From Paguma larvata (taxonomy: Eukaryota; Chordata; Mammalia; Carnivora; Viverridae): a stretch of 64,000 bases of DNA. Position 1 is the stretch's first letter. Every line of letters starts with the position of its first letter. The translations under genes were made by a program, and so were the position numbers. The stretch lies in NCBI GenBank assembly GCA_030068075.1, contig CM057829.1, forward strand, positions 87,163,889 through 87,227,888, given 5' to 3'. Under the pieces are notes generated by a model, which was not told where the DNA came from, did no database searches, and saw only the letters and a program-made list of their open reading frames with translations. This document shows positions 34,430 through 44,456 of the stretch, in pieces.

Positions 34430-35080
34430 ATCTCTGGCCCAAACCCCTTTCTGGAGCTTCAGATCTCTGTATCTGGCTACCACCAAGGTATCTTCATTTG
34501 AAAACTGATTATTGAAATTAATCGTGTCTAGAACTAAATTCTATCATTAATATTCCCTTTTTCCTCTCTCCCCCACTTTGTTTATTCTTTGTTTTCTACT
34601 TCAGTTAGTGACACCACCATATGCCTAGTTTCTTTGACGGAAACTGCAGTCATCCCAGACTCTACCCCGCCCCTTATTCCACACCCAATTGGTCATGATG
34701 ACTGTGTCATCTGAGAAGCTCTTCTATGTGCCATCTCCTGTGACTTTCATTGGGGTGCTCACCTTTTCTTCACAGATTATTCTACCATGTCCTTTAACTT
34801 TACCCTATTCCTCTTCAGCCCAATTTGCATATGGAGAAAGAGGAGGACTTTTTGAAGATGCAGATCATATTAGTTGGCTGCTAAAACTCTTTCAGGGGCT
34901 ACTCCTCACCTTCAAAATAAGTTCTAATTTCTAGCATAGTATTCCAAGCCCTCGTTATTTGGCCCCCCCAACCTTGTCCTTTGACTGTCAATTCAACACA
35001 TGCTTTTCATCTTCCAGCCATCTTGAATTCCTTTGATTCTCCACAACAAATCACAGTGTCACTTGGCAGACCTTGATTTG
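34430..35080 (+). mobile_element. L2 LINE, left part
   Basis: CTCTTTCAGGGGCTACTCC, CACCTTCAAAATAAGTTC, GTATTCCAAGCCCTCGTTAT and TTGGCCCCCCCAACCTTGTC match the L2 block 'aataaagtccaaactcc...aaggccct..gatctggcccc'. The element is interrupted by a SINE and resumes at 35289. Confidence 0.65.
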
Positions 35081-35288
35081 ATTTTATTTTTTAATGTTTT
35101 TATTTATTTTGAGAGAGAGAGAGAGAACCAATGGGGAAGGGGCAGAGAGAGAGGGAGAGAGGATCCCAAGTGGGCCCTGCAGAGACCACAGAGAGCCCAA
35201 TGCGGGGCTTGAACACACAAACTGAACTGTGAGATCATGACCTAAGCTGGAGTCAGGTGCTTAACCGACTGAGGCACCCAGGTGCCCC
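35081..35288 (-). mobile_element. Felid CAN SINE inserted in L2, antisense
   Basis: The minus strand gives GGGGCACCTGGGTGCCTCAG, GTCGGTTAAGCACC, TCATGATCTCACAG, a mutated B box and a (TC)n run. The A-tail is at 35081-35100 as T-rich sequence. Confidence 0.92.
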
Positions 35289-35540
35289 AGAAATTCAAAT
35301 TCACTTCAATTCAATTCAAACTTCCAATCTTTTATTAGGTACCCCTCTTTGAACTTCTTTAGCATCCTGCCTTTGTATCTATGATAATGTTTATCACCAA
35401 TTATTATAATTGCTCATTTAATTTTCTGTATCCATTCTTGCTTACTCTTCCTTCTTTGGCTTTCTCTAGGTCTACTGCATGGTTGGTGCTTACTAAATAT
35501 GCATCAAATCAATGAATGGAAAAATGAATGTTATATGAAT
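35289..35540 (+). mobile_element. L2 LINE, right part
   Basis: The 3' segment has CTTTGAACTTCTTTAGCATCC, ATAATTGCTCATTTAATTTTC and the terminus GGTGCTTACTAAATATGCATC followed by AATGAATGGAAAAATGAATG, a clear L2 end. Confidence 0.65.
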
Positions 35541-35706
35541 CAATAAATGTGACATAATTAAAGTTTTTGACCAGTTAAAATGATCTCATTTAACAAGTTA
35601 ATAGTTGCATTTGTACTGATGCTTGCGTTAGCTAATTGATTTAATTTCAGAAGTAAATAGAAACATTCCTAATTGCTCCATGAGGTAAAAGTAGAATGTG
35701 GAATAT

Positions 35707-35748
35707 AGGTAATAAAATAAAATAAAATAAAATAAATAAAATAAAATA
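35707..35748. repeat. (AAAAT)n microsatellite
   Basis: About eight AAAAT units with one AAAT interruption (AAATAAATAAAATAAAATAG). Not attached to a recognisable SINE. Confidence 0.85.
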
Positions 35749-35840
35749 GTGGCAATAGACTGTATCAAATAGGAAACAAAACTCTTTCTTGGTTCTGGTC
35801 TCATAAAGAATAACTTTGTGGTGAGTAAATTCTATATAAG

Positions 35841-35937
35841 AGATCAGCAAACTTTTCTGTAAAGGGCCACATATGGTCTCCATCACATATTTTTCTTTGT
35901 TTTTATTTTCATATATAATCCTTTAAAATGTAAAATA
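35841..35937. mobile_element. hAT-type DNA transposon, left part (split by SINE)
   Basis: AGATCAGCAAACTTTTCTGT and AAAGGGCCACATATGGTCTC match the left end of the same family as 24741-24945. It continues at 36165. Confidence 0.7.
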
Positions 35938-36164
35938 GGAACACCTGGGTGGCTCAGTCAGTTAATCATCTGACTTCAGCTCAGGTCATGATCTCAGGGT
36001 TCATGAGTTCGAGCCCCACATCGGGCTCTGTGCTGACAGACAGGAGTCTGCTTCGGATTCTGTGTGTGTGTGTCTCTCTCTGCCCCTCCCCCACTCACAT
36101 TCTGTCTTTCTCTCTCTCCCTCAAAAATAAACAAACATTAAAAAATAAATAAAAATAAAATGAA
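35938..36164 (+). mobile_element. Felid CAN SINE nested in hAT element
   Basis: GGAACACCTGGGTGGCTCAG, A box GTGGCTCAGTCAGTTAATC, GAGTTCGAGCCCC B box, a shortened GACAGACAGGAGTCTGCTTC middle, a (TG)5 patch and an AAAT-rich tail. Its host element is present on both sides. Confidence 0.94.
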
Positions 36165-36242
36165 AAATAAAATTTATTTTAGGTCAAAAACAGGCTCTTC
36201 CCGCCAAATTTGGCCTGTGGCTGCTATAGTTTATGACTCTAG
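36165..36242. mobile_element. hAT-type DNA transposon, right part
   Basis: AGGTCAAAAACAGGCTCTTC, CCGCCAAATTTGGCCTGTGG and CTGCTATAGTTTATGACTC are the opposite end of the element interrupted at 35937. Confidence 0.7.
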
Positions 36243-37599
36243 TCCAAAAAATTCTATATGAATGACTAGACCTACATTAAGATCAAACAAAAATCATTGT
36301 GAACAAAGTTCTCTGAAGATATGATTTTGGATGAACTTACAACATTAGACTCCTGAAATAACCACCAGCAATAAGTTCATCAATCCACTGATGTATTTAG
36401 TCAAAACAGAGCTTGGAGAAGTATATGAATCTACAAACTCCTAATTATTTTCATGTTCCAATTGATAAACGTGTCTGGTGAGTTTAACGGGGACCTTAAC
36501 AGCCACCAGATCCATCTGTTGAGATACAAACTAGCTTGGGATGCCCAAGGATTCCTTACTAAACTAACCCCAAACTCTCCCTTTAAGTGTTCCCTTCTAT
36601 GTCAATCTGACCTTCCATGAACCATCACTTTTCATACCTGGCTCTCACCTTTGACTTTCTACTGATAACCTGTGTTCTTGTTAGTCTCAAATTGTCCTGA
36701 ACTTGACTGTAAGCATTTTGGATGCACTACTTTTAGAAGACTCTAAACTCCAAGAAGCAGCCATGATGTTTCTGTCAGGGATAAGGAAGGGCCCTTGAGG
36801 ATCCTAGGCATGTAACCTTCAGAGTTCAGCTGGTCTCCACCAAGGCGTTGCTCAGAACTTCTGGAAGCATATGTGGTCCGAAGAGAAAATGTAGGTCAGA
36901 AGTAGGGAGGAGAGAAAAGGGCCCATAGACACAAGAAGATTAATTGTGAGCTTTAGGGAGAAGTCTTAAACCCATTGTGAGGGAATGAGCCAGAGATTAC
37001 GGACTGAGAATTCTAGGAAGAGATTGGAGAGAAGAATATCAAGCTGAAAAACTGACAGAGGACCAGACCAAGGCTGTTAACAACTCGAGCAAGTCGTCAG
37101 GACTTGCTACCTATTGCAGTGTGGATAGAGAAACTAATTTAATATACAGGGCTGGGCAAGATGATCACAGGTCTCCTCCAGCAAGTCTCTGTGGAGAGAA
37201 TCTGGAAATACAAGCCACAAAGATGGCTCCCCTGGGGAGAACAAGCTTCTCCTTCTCAGCCATTATCTAAGACACCACATCTTTAATTCACTCACTGTTA
37301 ATAATAAATAATAATAATAAATTTAAAAGTGGTTTTGATTCTCTATCACATTCTCACCCCCAAATCTCAAATGCAATGATTGGCAAGATAGAGTATTTAA
37401 AAATAGAAACAATTACAGCCCAACATTCTAATCAATTCAGACTCTTAACCCTACCAACCCCTGACAACAAGATACCCATTCAGTAACTTTTATGACCATG
37501 GATGGCAAACTCACAACTTCCCAAGGTAAGGGAAGATGTAAACAAACTGGAACAAGATATATTTTTTTTAAAGAAAAAGTTAATTGTTAGAAAATCTCC
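36243..37599. other. Unassigned sequence with (TAA)n patch
   Basis: No gene or mobile element firmly recognised. A (TAA)/(AAT) simple repeat lies at 37299-37322. Confidence 0.4.
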
Positions 37600-37700
37600 A
37601 TTATGAGTTTAAGACTATATCTGGTCAGCTCTATGACTCTTGGCAAATTACTTATATTTCCTCTCATATAACACAAAGGAGTTCAGCCCGAGTAGTGCTT
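37600..37700 (+). mobile_element. MIR SINE fragment
   Basis: GAGTTTAAGACTATATCTGG, CTCTATGACTCTTGGCAAATTAC and TTATATTTCCTCTC follow the MIR 5' to middle order. It is cut short by the MER5A-like element. Confidence 0.5.
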
Positions 37701-37815
37701 CCAAACTTTAATGAGTATATAAATCACTTTGAGATAGAGTCTGAGATTCTACATTTCTAATAACTCCCAAATGACACTGATTTTGCTGGTCCATGGACCA
37801 CATTTGGAATAACAA
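37701..37815. mobile_element. MER5A-like hAT element
   Basis: TTCCAAACTTTAATGAGTAT, AAATCACTTTGAGATAGAG, GAGATTCTACATTTCTAATAAC and CTGGTCCATGGACCACATTT match MER5A ends with the middle shortened. Another copy in the same orientation starts 245 bp downstream. Confidence 0.7.
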
Positions 37816-38059
37816 GTAACTGGATGATTCCTGGGAATTATTTTAGTTTGAAAATACAATCACTTATTAAGCTTTGTGACATCAGAATATGCTCATTCCT
37901 CTCTCACAGAAAGCTATAGTAGTCACTCTGAATAGGCTGTAGACATCTCCAGCTCCTTCTCCAAGTGAACATCAGGATTGTTATTCCTTGGATATAGCTG
38001 AGCCATCTATTGGTGTTCTTACTTTCACCTTTGATGACTACTTTTCAACTCAATTCTTT
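37816..38059. other. Spacer between two MER5A-like elements
   Basis: Unassigned sequence. No gene. Confidence 0.4.
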
Positions 38060-38245
38060 AGCTTGGTGGCTCACTTAGAGGGCTTGTTAAAACAAGCTCC
38101 ACTGTGCTTCTCCCTGGCTCTACTCTCTCTGAGTCTCCAATTCAGTTGGTTTAGAGTGGAGCTCACGGTTTTTCATTTCAGGCAACTTGCCAAGTGATAC
38201 TGATGCTACGAGTCAAGAGACCACATATTGAGAATGCTTGCCTTA
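38060..38245. mobile_element. MER5A-like hAT element, second copy
   Basis: TCACTTAGAGGGCTTGTTAAAAC, CAAGTGATACTGATGCTACG and GACCACATATTGAGAATGCTTG match MER5A. The middle is more complete than in the first copy. Confidence 0.7.
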
Positions 38246-38436
38246 GTTTTTTTTCACAGAAACTATCAGCAAATCAGATGTTGACTTTTATGTATTTGTC
38301 CAACCGATTTTTAACCTAAGTAAAAAAATATTAATTTTAGCTCAATTATTATTAACTTTTTTATGTTTCAGCCTTGTTCATCTTGTTCATATATTTATGG
38401 AAAACATAGACTTGGGATAAAAATTGCTGGACATGG
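38246..38436. other. Unassigned AT-rich sequence
   Basis: No feature recognised. Confidence 0.4.
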
Positions 38437-38600
38437 AGTGCCTGGGTGGCTCAGGGGATTGAGTGTCCAACTCTTGATTTTGGCTCAGGTCATGATCTCA
38501 TGGTTCTTGAGTTCAAGCCCCACATCAAGCTTAGTGCTGACAGCATGGATCCTGATGGAGATTCTCTCTCTTCCTCTCTCCCTGCCCCTCCCCTGCTCGA

Positions 38601-38660
<60 letters not shown>

Positions 38661-38680
38661 AATAATAAATAAACTTTTTA
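38437..38680 (+). mobile_element. Felid CAN SINE with (GAAA)16 in its tail region
   Basis: AGTGCCTGGGTGGCTCAGGG, then TGTCCAACTCTTGATTTTGG (the second subfamily, which lacks the 'cgacttcggct' form), B box GAGTTCAAGCCCC, GACAGCATGGATCCTGATGG and CCCTCCCCTGCTCGA. The remainder is replaced by a GAAA array before ATAAATAAAC. Flanks AAATTGCTGGAC and AAAATGCTGGAT mark the target duplication. Confidence 0.93.
38599..38662. repeat. Perfect (GAAA)16 tetranucleotide
   Basis: Sixty-four bases of uninterrupted GAAA, the longest pure microsatellite in the window. It sits where the SINE normally has its pyrimidine stretch and A-tail. It is responsible for poly-KERK and poly-FLSF chance frames on both strands. 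Confidence 0.97.
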
Positions 38681-39064
38681 CAAAATGCTGGATGCAAGCT
38701 CTGGTTTTGATTTTACCAGATCTGCAATCATGGGCAAATTTTATAATCCCTGGGTCTCCTTTTCTTTATCTGAAAAGTATGGTTGAGAATTCCCAATGAT
38801 CCCACAAAGGTATTTTGAGTGCTGGAGTCAAACAGAGTGGTTTTATTTCTTTTAATGTTATGCATATCTTAGCACGATTAAAAAAAAAAAAACTCATTGG
38901 TGGATGGAAGCAGTGGGAGCATGGTGAGCAAGACAGGGATAGCATAAATGTGCGAGAGAGGCAATGATGGCCCAGTGGACCAGGAAAGCCCTTCTGGTTC
39001 CATCTAAGGTTGATGAGAAGCCTCTGGGGAGTTGGGAGCAGAGATGACACAGTCTTATTTACAG
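38681..39064. other. Unassigned sequence
   Basis: No gene or repeat beyond an A12-type run near 38880. Confidence 0.4.
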
Positions 39065-39255
39065 ACAGGGTATGTTTCGGATTCCAACTCTGCCATTTAT
39101 TAGCTTTATAATATTGATATACTGTTTAATCTCCCTGCACCTGAACTTCCTCATCTCTAAAACGGAAATATTAATATCAGCTTTGTAAGTCATTTCCAAG
39201 AATTAAAAGAAGTATTCTAGCTACACATCTGACAAATAATATAGTCTTAATAAAC
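39065..39255 (+). mobile_element. MIR SINE
   Basis: GTTTCGGATTCCAACTCTGCC, ATTTATTAGCTTTATAATATTG, AATCTCCCTGCACCTGAACTTCC, TCATCTCTAAAACGGAAATATTAATATC and CAAATAATATAGTCTTAATAAAC follow MIR order. Confidence 0.75.
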
Positions 39256-39299
39256 TTACATTACTCAAACTACTATTAACATAATAGATTTGAGGGCAT

Positions 39300-40003
39300 T
39301 TCATAAGCCTCATAAGTTTCATAAGTTTTATAGAAATGTGATGTTTCAACAAGAAGACACAATTAAAGATGGAATCTTGTGGCATTGCACTAAAGCCACC
39401 AGTGCAGGTCAATTCTCAATCCTTTCTTTTATTCACAAACAATCCTCTTCTCTACTCCATATTTTTTCATCTTTTCTCAAGCATATCATAAGAAATGTTG
39501 TCAAATGTCTTGACAAAATCAAGATTCTTTGTATGTGTAGAACCCTTGAGTTTTGAATCCAAAATACTGAAATCAAACCTAACTGTCAAAACCTAGTAAA
39601 ACCTTGTGGAGACTTTAGCTTAGTGAATTAATCTTTACATCATGTACTTGCTACTTATTTTTCTAGGTGTTCAGAAAACTTTAGCTGAAAAACTTTTGTA
39701 GAATTTTGCCAAGATTGCCATAAAGCCTCAGTGATCTGTAGTTCCTATATTCTAACCTCTTCCCAATTTTAAAAATCAGAATTTCATTAACTTATCTAGA
39801 GTGTTCTGGCACCTCCCTATTTCCAATGCTCTCCCGAGATTTCCATATGAAAGCTCTCTGAGTTCTTTGGTTTCCTTCCTCTTGGCCTGGAGAACAACTC
39901 ATCAGAGCTGTTGAATAATTTCCCACTTTCTCATTCCCATGGCTGTGCTTCTTCCTAAACCACTCTAACTCCACTTTCTTCACTTCAAAATTTAGTTTCC
40001 CTT
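39300..40003 (-). mobile_element. CR1/L3-type LINE, reverse-transcriptase part
   Basis: The minus strand encodes DFVKTFDN at 39497-39520, matching the D-F-x-K-x-F-D catalytic block of CR1-clade reverse transcriptase. About 38 codons further on is a PQDSIFNCVF remnant (from 39382), where CR1 has PQGS-x-LGP-x-LF. Upstream parts (AATTCTACAAAAGTTTTTC, AGATCACTGAGGCTTTATGG) also follow CR1/L3 order. Stops and frame breaks are present; it is a fossil. Confidence 0.75.
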
Positions 40004-40200
40004 GGGGAGCCTGAGTGGCTCAGTTGGTTAAGCTTCTGACTTCAACTCAGGTCCTGATCTCATGGTTCATGAGTTTGAGCCTCTCATCGGGCTCTGCTCT
40101 GACAGTGTGGAGTCTGCTTGGAATTCCCTCCTCTCTCTGCCCCTTCTGCACACTCTCTCTCTCTTTGTCAAAATAAATAAATAAACTTAAAAAAAAAAAA
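40004..40200 (+). mobile_element. Felid CAN SINE inserted in CR1/L3
   Basis: GGGGAGCCTGAGTGGCTCAG, AGTTGGTTAAGCTTC, B box GAGTTTGAGCC, CTGACAGTGTGGAGTCTGCTTGG (second 3'-half type) and an A13 tail. AGTTTCCC is duplicated on both sides (39994 and 40201). Confidence 0.94.
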
Positions 40201-40850
40201 AGTTTCCCATGAGAGAATAAAAAGGCAAAAGTCTGCTTCAGTAGTTTTATTTTTACTCTGTTATTTGTTAGGCTGGTACCACCATTCCCAAGCAGTAAAC
40301 TATTTTCTTATTCTTTTTACTAAATATATTAGAGTATTCTAGAAACTTTCTCCAAGAGGTTTTACTCTAATAAGGCTGAGTTTTTATGTATTTGTCTTTG
40401 GATATATTCCATCCCTACTTAATATTTCACATATGCTCTTCATGAGCTATGAGATGTTACTTTTTTTTTTTCATAGTAACCAGGACCACTTCCCATTTGC
40501 CATCTGACCACTTCCCCCTGGACCTCTGTTGTTCTCAGGGTTTTTTCTATCAGGGTCTCTATCCCTGAGGGCACATCTCTCTTCTCAACAGGTATTGAAC
40601 TTCACTTTTCAAAGCGTGAAGGCACATGTCTGATCATTTCTCTCACCGGTTTATAGACTCTAAGATGACAAGTCCATTTTATCCTACAGCCCTTTCCACT
40701 AAAGAAGCCTTCCTTATTGCTAAGAATTACATCCAGAGTAGTGGTTTCCTTGGTGTTTCGTTAAATGTATGACCAACAAAATAGTTTATAAGGCAAGCCA
40801 AGAATTTATCAGAAGATTTACATCTGGACAGAGATCCAGCCAGTAGAGTA
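40201..40850 (-). mobile_element. CR1/L3-type LINE, upstream part
   Basis: After the SINE the same CR1/L3 text continues antisense. Blocks such as TTACATCCAGAGTAGTGG, TTTCCTTGGTGTTTCG and AAGGCAAGCCAAGAATTTATC are typical of the upstream, endonuclease-side region of these elements. Total relic without the SINE is about 1.3 kb. The right border is uncertain. Confidence 0.55.
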
Positions 40851-42085
40851 CCAGGTGCATTTCAGGAACATGATAAACATCTGTTGGATTAATGAGTGAA
40901 TAGATGGAGGAAGAAGACTATATAAGCTGTGTGCTCTTCATGAGTTTATCGCTTGTGTGCAAAAGGAACACGATGATGGGTGAATCTGGAGAAATTACAG
41001 CAATGTATTCTAACTTAGTAGAAATACATTTCTCTTACAGTAAGTTAGATCAAAATGTACTCTCTTCATTAGGCATTTCCAAACAACTCCAAACATAGTC
41101 CTGCCTCGGAATCATGGTCTTGACCTTTTACTGAGATGTTGTTTGATAAGTAAGATGCAGCTCCTACTCACTCCCCTTTCTCACCCCACAGTACCTACTC
41201 CTACTTACAAAAGTCACACTTTCCCTGATTTCATGAAAATTGCCAACCTCTCTCACTTCAGGATCAAGGGGGAATCCCATTTCTCTTATGCCAAGTCTCA
41301 GCCTCATTACAGACAATTACTGGTATGACGTGAGGGTTGATGGGAACGTAGATTGAAAGCGATGGAAGAAGAGCTGCTCGTGGTTAGAAGGCTGAATTCG
41401 AGGGTTCACAACGCAGCAGCTCCTGGAAAAGTCACGGTCAGAGAAGAGATGAGAGAAACTGAATTAATGAGGAAGTTAAGAAACAGAACCTAGTTTTCCA
41501 GCTTGTCCACACAGACCCAAGGTGCCAGGACCATGTGAGAACTGAAGTGGACGAGGGTAAACCAGGCTCCACAGACCTCAGTGAATGAAGAACTATGGCC
41601 AGGATGTTTATAGATGTCATCAATTAGGAGACAGTACAGACTGCTCACAAGGAAGGCACAAAACCTCTAAGACTTGGACAGTTTTTGCCCAGGTGTAAAG
41701 GTGTAATAACTTGAAGGCAACCCTGGGGAGTGAGGACACAGCCCTTACCTCCCAACTCAACAGCATGTGGGAATATGAGTAGCCTCAGCAGGAGAGGAAG
41801 CATGGCCCTCCAGGAAGAACCCATTTGCCATAGTGGACAGATGGCTAAAGGGCAGGACAAGAAGTCACGGTGGTGAGGCGGGCTGGGATTAGCAGGCACC
41901 GAAGTTTCCACCAGACTTAGCTGAGCGAACCCTGATGTTTGGGAGGATGTGGGCCTCTGAAAGGAGTCACCTGTGGCCTGGATTAATTAGGATCCGCAGT
42001 CGATCCTAGCTCACCTGGATAAACAGTTGGGGTAATTAGTGTTTTAAACCTTCTCATATTCTGAAAACAGCAGCAAAAGCCCTTG
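40851..42085. other. Unassigned sequence, possible L2 scrap at 40860-40910
   Basis: AAACATCTGTTGGATTAATG, then AGTGAATAGATGGA, resembles an L2 terminus. The rest (41.1-42.0 kb) is unique-looking; frames are short and without motifs. Confidence 0.35.
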
Positions 42086-42240
42086 CTAGATGAGAAGTCT
42101 GTCTTAAAGAAATCTAGACAAGGACACAGAATTCAGAGACCGAGTGACCTCAGATTATGCCACCAGCATATAGCAGAGCAAATGCTGAGACCCCGGTCTG
42201 TTAACTCTAATCCAGTGCTTTTCCTCTACACCACATCGTC
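42086..42240 (-). mobile_element. MIR SINE, antisense
   Basis: TCTTAAAGAAATCTAGACAAGG, CATATAGCAGAGCAAATGC, TGAGACCCCGGTCTGTTAAC and TCCAGTGCTTTTCCTCTACACC match the antisense MIR 5' half (the 'gggattcgaacccaggtctg...cagtgctctt' region). Confidence 0.6.
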
Positions 42241-43043
42241 TCTTTCTCACAGTACCCCTTCTTCTTTCACCTTCTTCCACCTTCCCACACCCAGAGAAAC
42301 CATTTTCATCCACCTCTGTTCTTCCTCCTTCTCCCCATTCCCCTCTCCACTCAGAGGATGAGATTAGGCTTCTGGGGGTCTTTTCCATTGTTTCTGGTGT
42401 CGTGTTACTCCTACTTCCCATGCCATTTCAGAAAGGAGTCAAAGTAATTACGAAAGCCCATATCCACTTATAAGTTTGTCCACTCCTGTTAGAGATTTCA
42501 CAGAAAAAGTTCATTTCAGAAATGTCTGAAGTGGAAAGCATATACTATCAGATAGTTAACATTGCCATTGAAACTGATGGTTTTTTTCTGATTTTCCTCA
42601 CTATTTTATTATCATCATTATTATTATATTATCAGTATTATTAAACTCTGGGAGGAAAAATCCAGACTTGTTTAAATGAACAGGGTTGGAGAGAAAGTGC
42701 CTTGAAAGGGGAGCTACCCAGGCTATCGAAAGGCAGTTCTCTCAAATCTCCCTGTGTATCTGACTTTTGTCCTCTGATGGGAGTCTCCGGGCCCATGCCT
42801 GTCGCTGTATGTATGGGCAAAAGGACAGAATATGTCTGGGGAGGGCAAGGCAGGGCTCCTTTTGAGGGCCCCCTTTCGATATAAAGGTCGTATGCAAGAG
42901 TAAGAAGCTCAAAACAAAGAATGCAGGTGATTAGAGGTAGGCATGTCCCCCGCCACGCATAACAGGGAACTATGCCAGCAAAAGGTGTTATTTCATAAAA
43001 GGTTTTTTCCGTAATGTGAAACTGAGAATCACAACTGGCTTTC
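42241..43043. other. Unassigned sequence with (ATT)n patch
   Basis: No gene. An ATT-rich simple repeat lies at 42600-42642. The 42155-42421 and 42083-42361 frames oppose each other and have no motif. Confidence 0.4.
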
Positions 43044-43102
43044 TATATATATATATATGTATATATACATATATACACACACATATGTATATGTATATAT
43101 AT
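43044..43102. repeat. TA/TG/CA alternating repeat, largely self-complementary
   Basis: Starts with (TA)7, then GTATATATACATATATACACACACATATG and ends TATGTATATATATA. Alternating purine-pyrimidine over 59 bases; much of it can pair with itself. Confidence 0.9.
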
Positions 43103-43164
43103 AAATGATTTTTTTAAATACCTGTAGTCTTTAAAAGGAATTTAAGAAACATTTTTTTTGCCTT

Positions 43165-43383
43165 TTACAATCCTTTTATGATTGTTTTTATTTTTTGAGA
43201 GAGAGTGAGAGAGACAGAGCATGAGTGGGCAGGGGCAGAGAGAGAGGGACATAAAATCCGAAACAGGCTCCGTGATCTGAGCTGTCAGCACAGAGCCTGA
43301 CACGGGGCTTGAACTCACAGACCGTGAGATCATGACCTGAGCTGAAGTTGGATGCTTAATTGATTGAGCCACCCAGGCACCCC
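43165..43383 (-). mobile_element. Felid CAN SINE, antisense
   Basis: The minus strand gives GGGGTGCCTGGGTGGCTCAA, TCAATTAAGCATC, GGTCATGATCTCACGG, GAGTTCAAGCCCC and GTGCTGACAGCTCAG, followed by a (TC)n and A-rich tail. Flanking T-rich, GCCTTTTAC-like and GCTTTTTAA-like words may be the duplication. Confidence 0.92.
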
Positions 43384-44164
43384 ATTTTTTTTTTTGCTTT
43401 TTAAATAACAAAAAATAAGACTAGAAGTCAGAGCACAAATTATAAGAAGCTGGCACCTATGTACAAACATAAAATAACCGTACACAGAAGGCATGATTTC
43501 TCTCTTCTCAGAAGCGAAAAGGCAAGGCTACTTAACTCTCATGCAAAAATTCCATATTAAAATAGTAAGGGAAAGAGCTATATATGGGTTTTACTACCAT
43601 GGATGTTCAAAAGCAATTTTCAATTTTTCATAACTTCATTTTTAATACATAGATTTCCCCAAATTACCCAAGAGAGCTTTCCATACTGTGCACGAGGCAC
43701 ATACAAAGTTTAAATGCAAAGTTCACAAATTTTGAGTCAAGAGTTAGTTGGAGGGTAGAGAGGGGAGGAGGCATGGCTATTAGAATTGCTTTTGTAGCAG
43801 AAAAATGTGCATTTTTAAAAACATCACTTGACCAGATTCTCTCTTCACCTGCCCGCCCATAGTCTCGCACTGAAATTGAGTTCAGAACAGTGACAGCAGT
43901 CTCAACATGATTCTAAGCAAAGGAAAGGTGATCTTTTAAAGGAAGCTAAAAGAAATTCAGGCCAATTCTACACCGTGAGTTTGAAAAATTCAGGCATTCC
44001 AAAATTCCCACACTCCTGGCTATCTCTAAGGGTTAATCCTTCATTTAACGGAAGAAAAGGTACTGCTTTTTTTTTTTTTTTTTTAAGTGTTCTGCTCCCT
44101 CTCCTTTCCCTTGCTTCCCATTCTCCACTTCTACTCTGCAACTCAGCAAGAGACAAGTGTTTCT
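43384..44164. other. Unassigned sequence with T18 run
   Basis: No gene. The T18 homopolymer lies at 44067-44084. Frames shorter than 70 codons. Confidence 0.4.
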
Positions 44165-44392
44165 GGGGCATCTGAGTGGCTCAGTTGGTTAGGCATCTGA
44201 CTTCAGCTCAGGTCATGAGGTCACAGTTCATGGGTTCAAGCCCCGCATCAGGCTCTGTGGTGACAGCTCAGAGCCTGGAGCCTGCTTCAATTCTATGTCT
44301 CCCTCTCTCTCTGACCCACCCCGACTCACTGTCTGTCTCTCTCTCAAAAATAAATAAACATTAAAAACTTTTTTAAAAAAAGAAAAGAAAAG
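44165..44392 (+). mobile_element. Felid CAN SINE with 9-bp target duplication
   Basis: GGGGCATCTGAGTGGCTCAG, A box GTGGCTCAGTTGGTTAGGC, B box GGTTCAAGCCCC, CAGCTCAGAGCCTGGAGCC, (TC)n and an AAAATAAATAAACATT tail. AGTGTTTCT flanks at 44156-44164 and 44393-44401. Confidence 0.94.
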
Positions 44393-44456
44393 AGTGTTTC
44401 TTCCAGAAGCCACGGTATCATACACAGTAGAGAAGTAGACCAGGAAAGAGTACACA

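Noticed and set aside
38363..38799. Frames with poly-KERK or poly-FLSF
   Set aside because: Produced entirely by the (GAAA)16 tract and SINE sequence.
43142..43411. Frames beginning like 'AWVAQSI/VAQLVEHLTSAQVMIS' here and at 30733, 51315, 53931 and elsewhere
   Set aside because: Recurring peptide is simply the felid SINE body translated; not a gene family.
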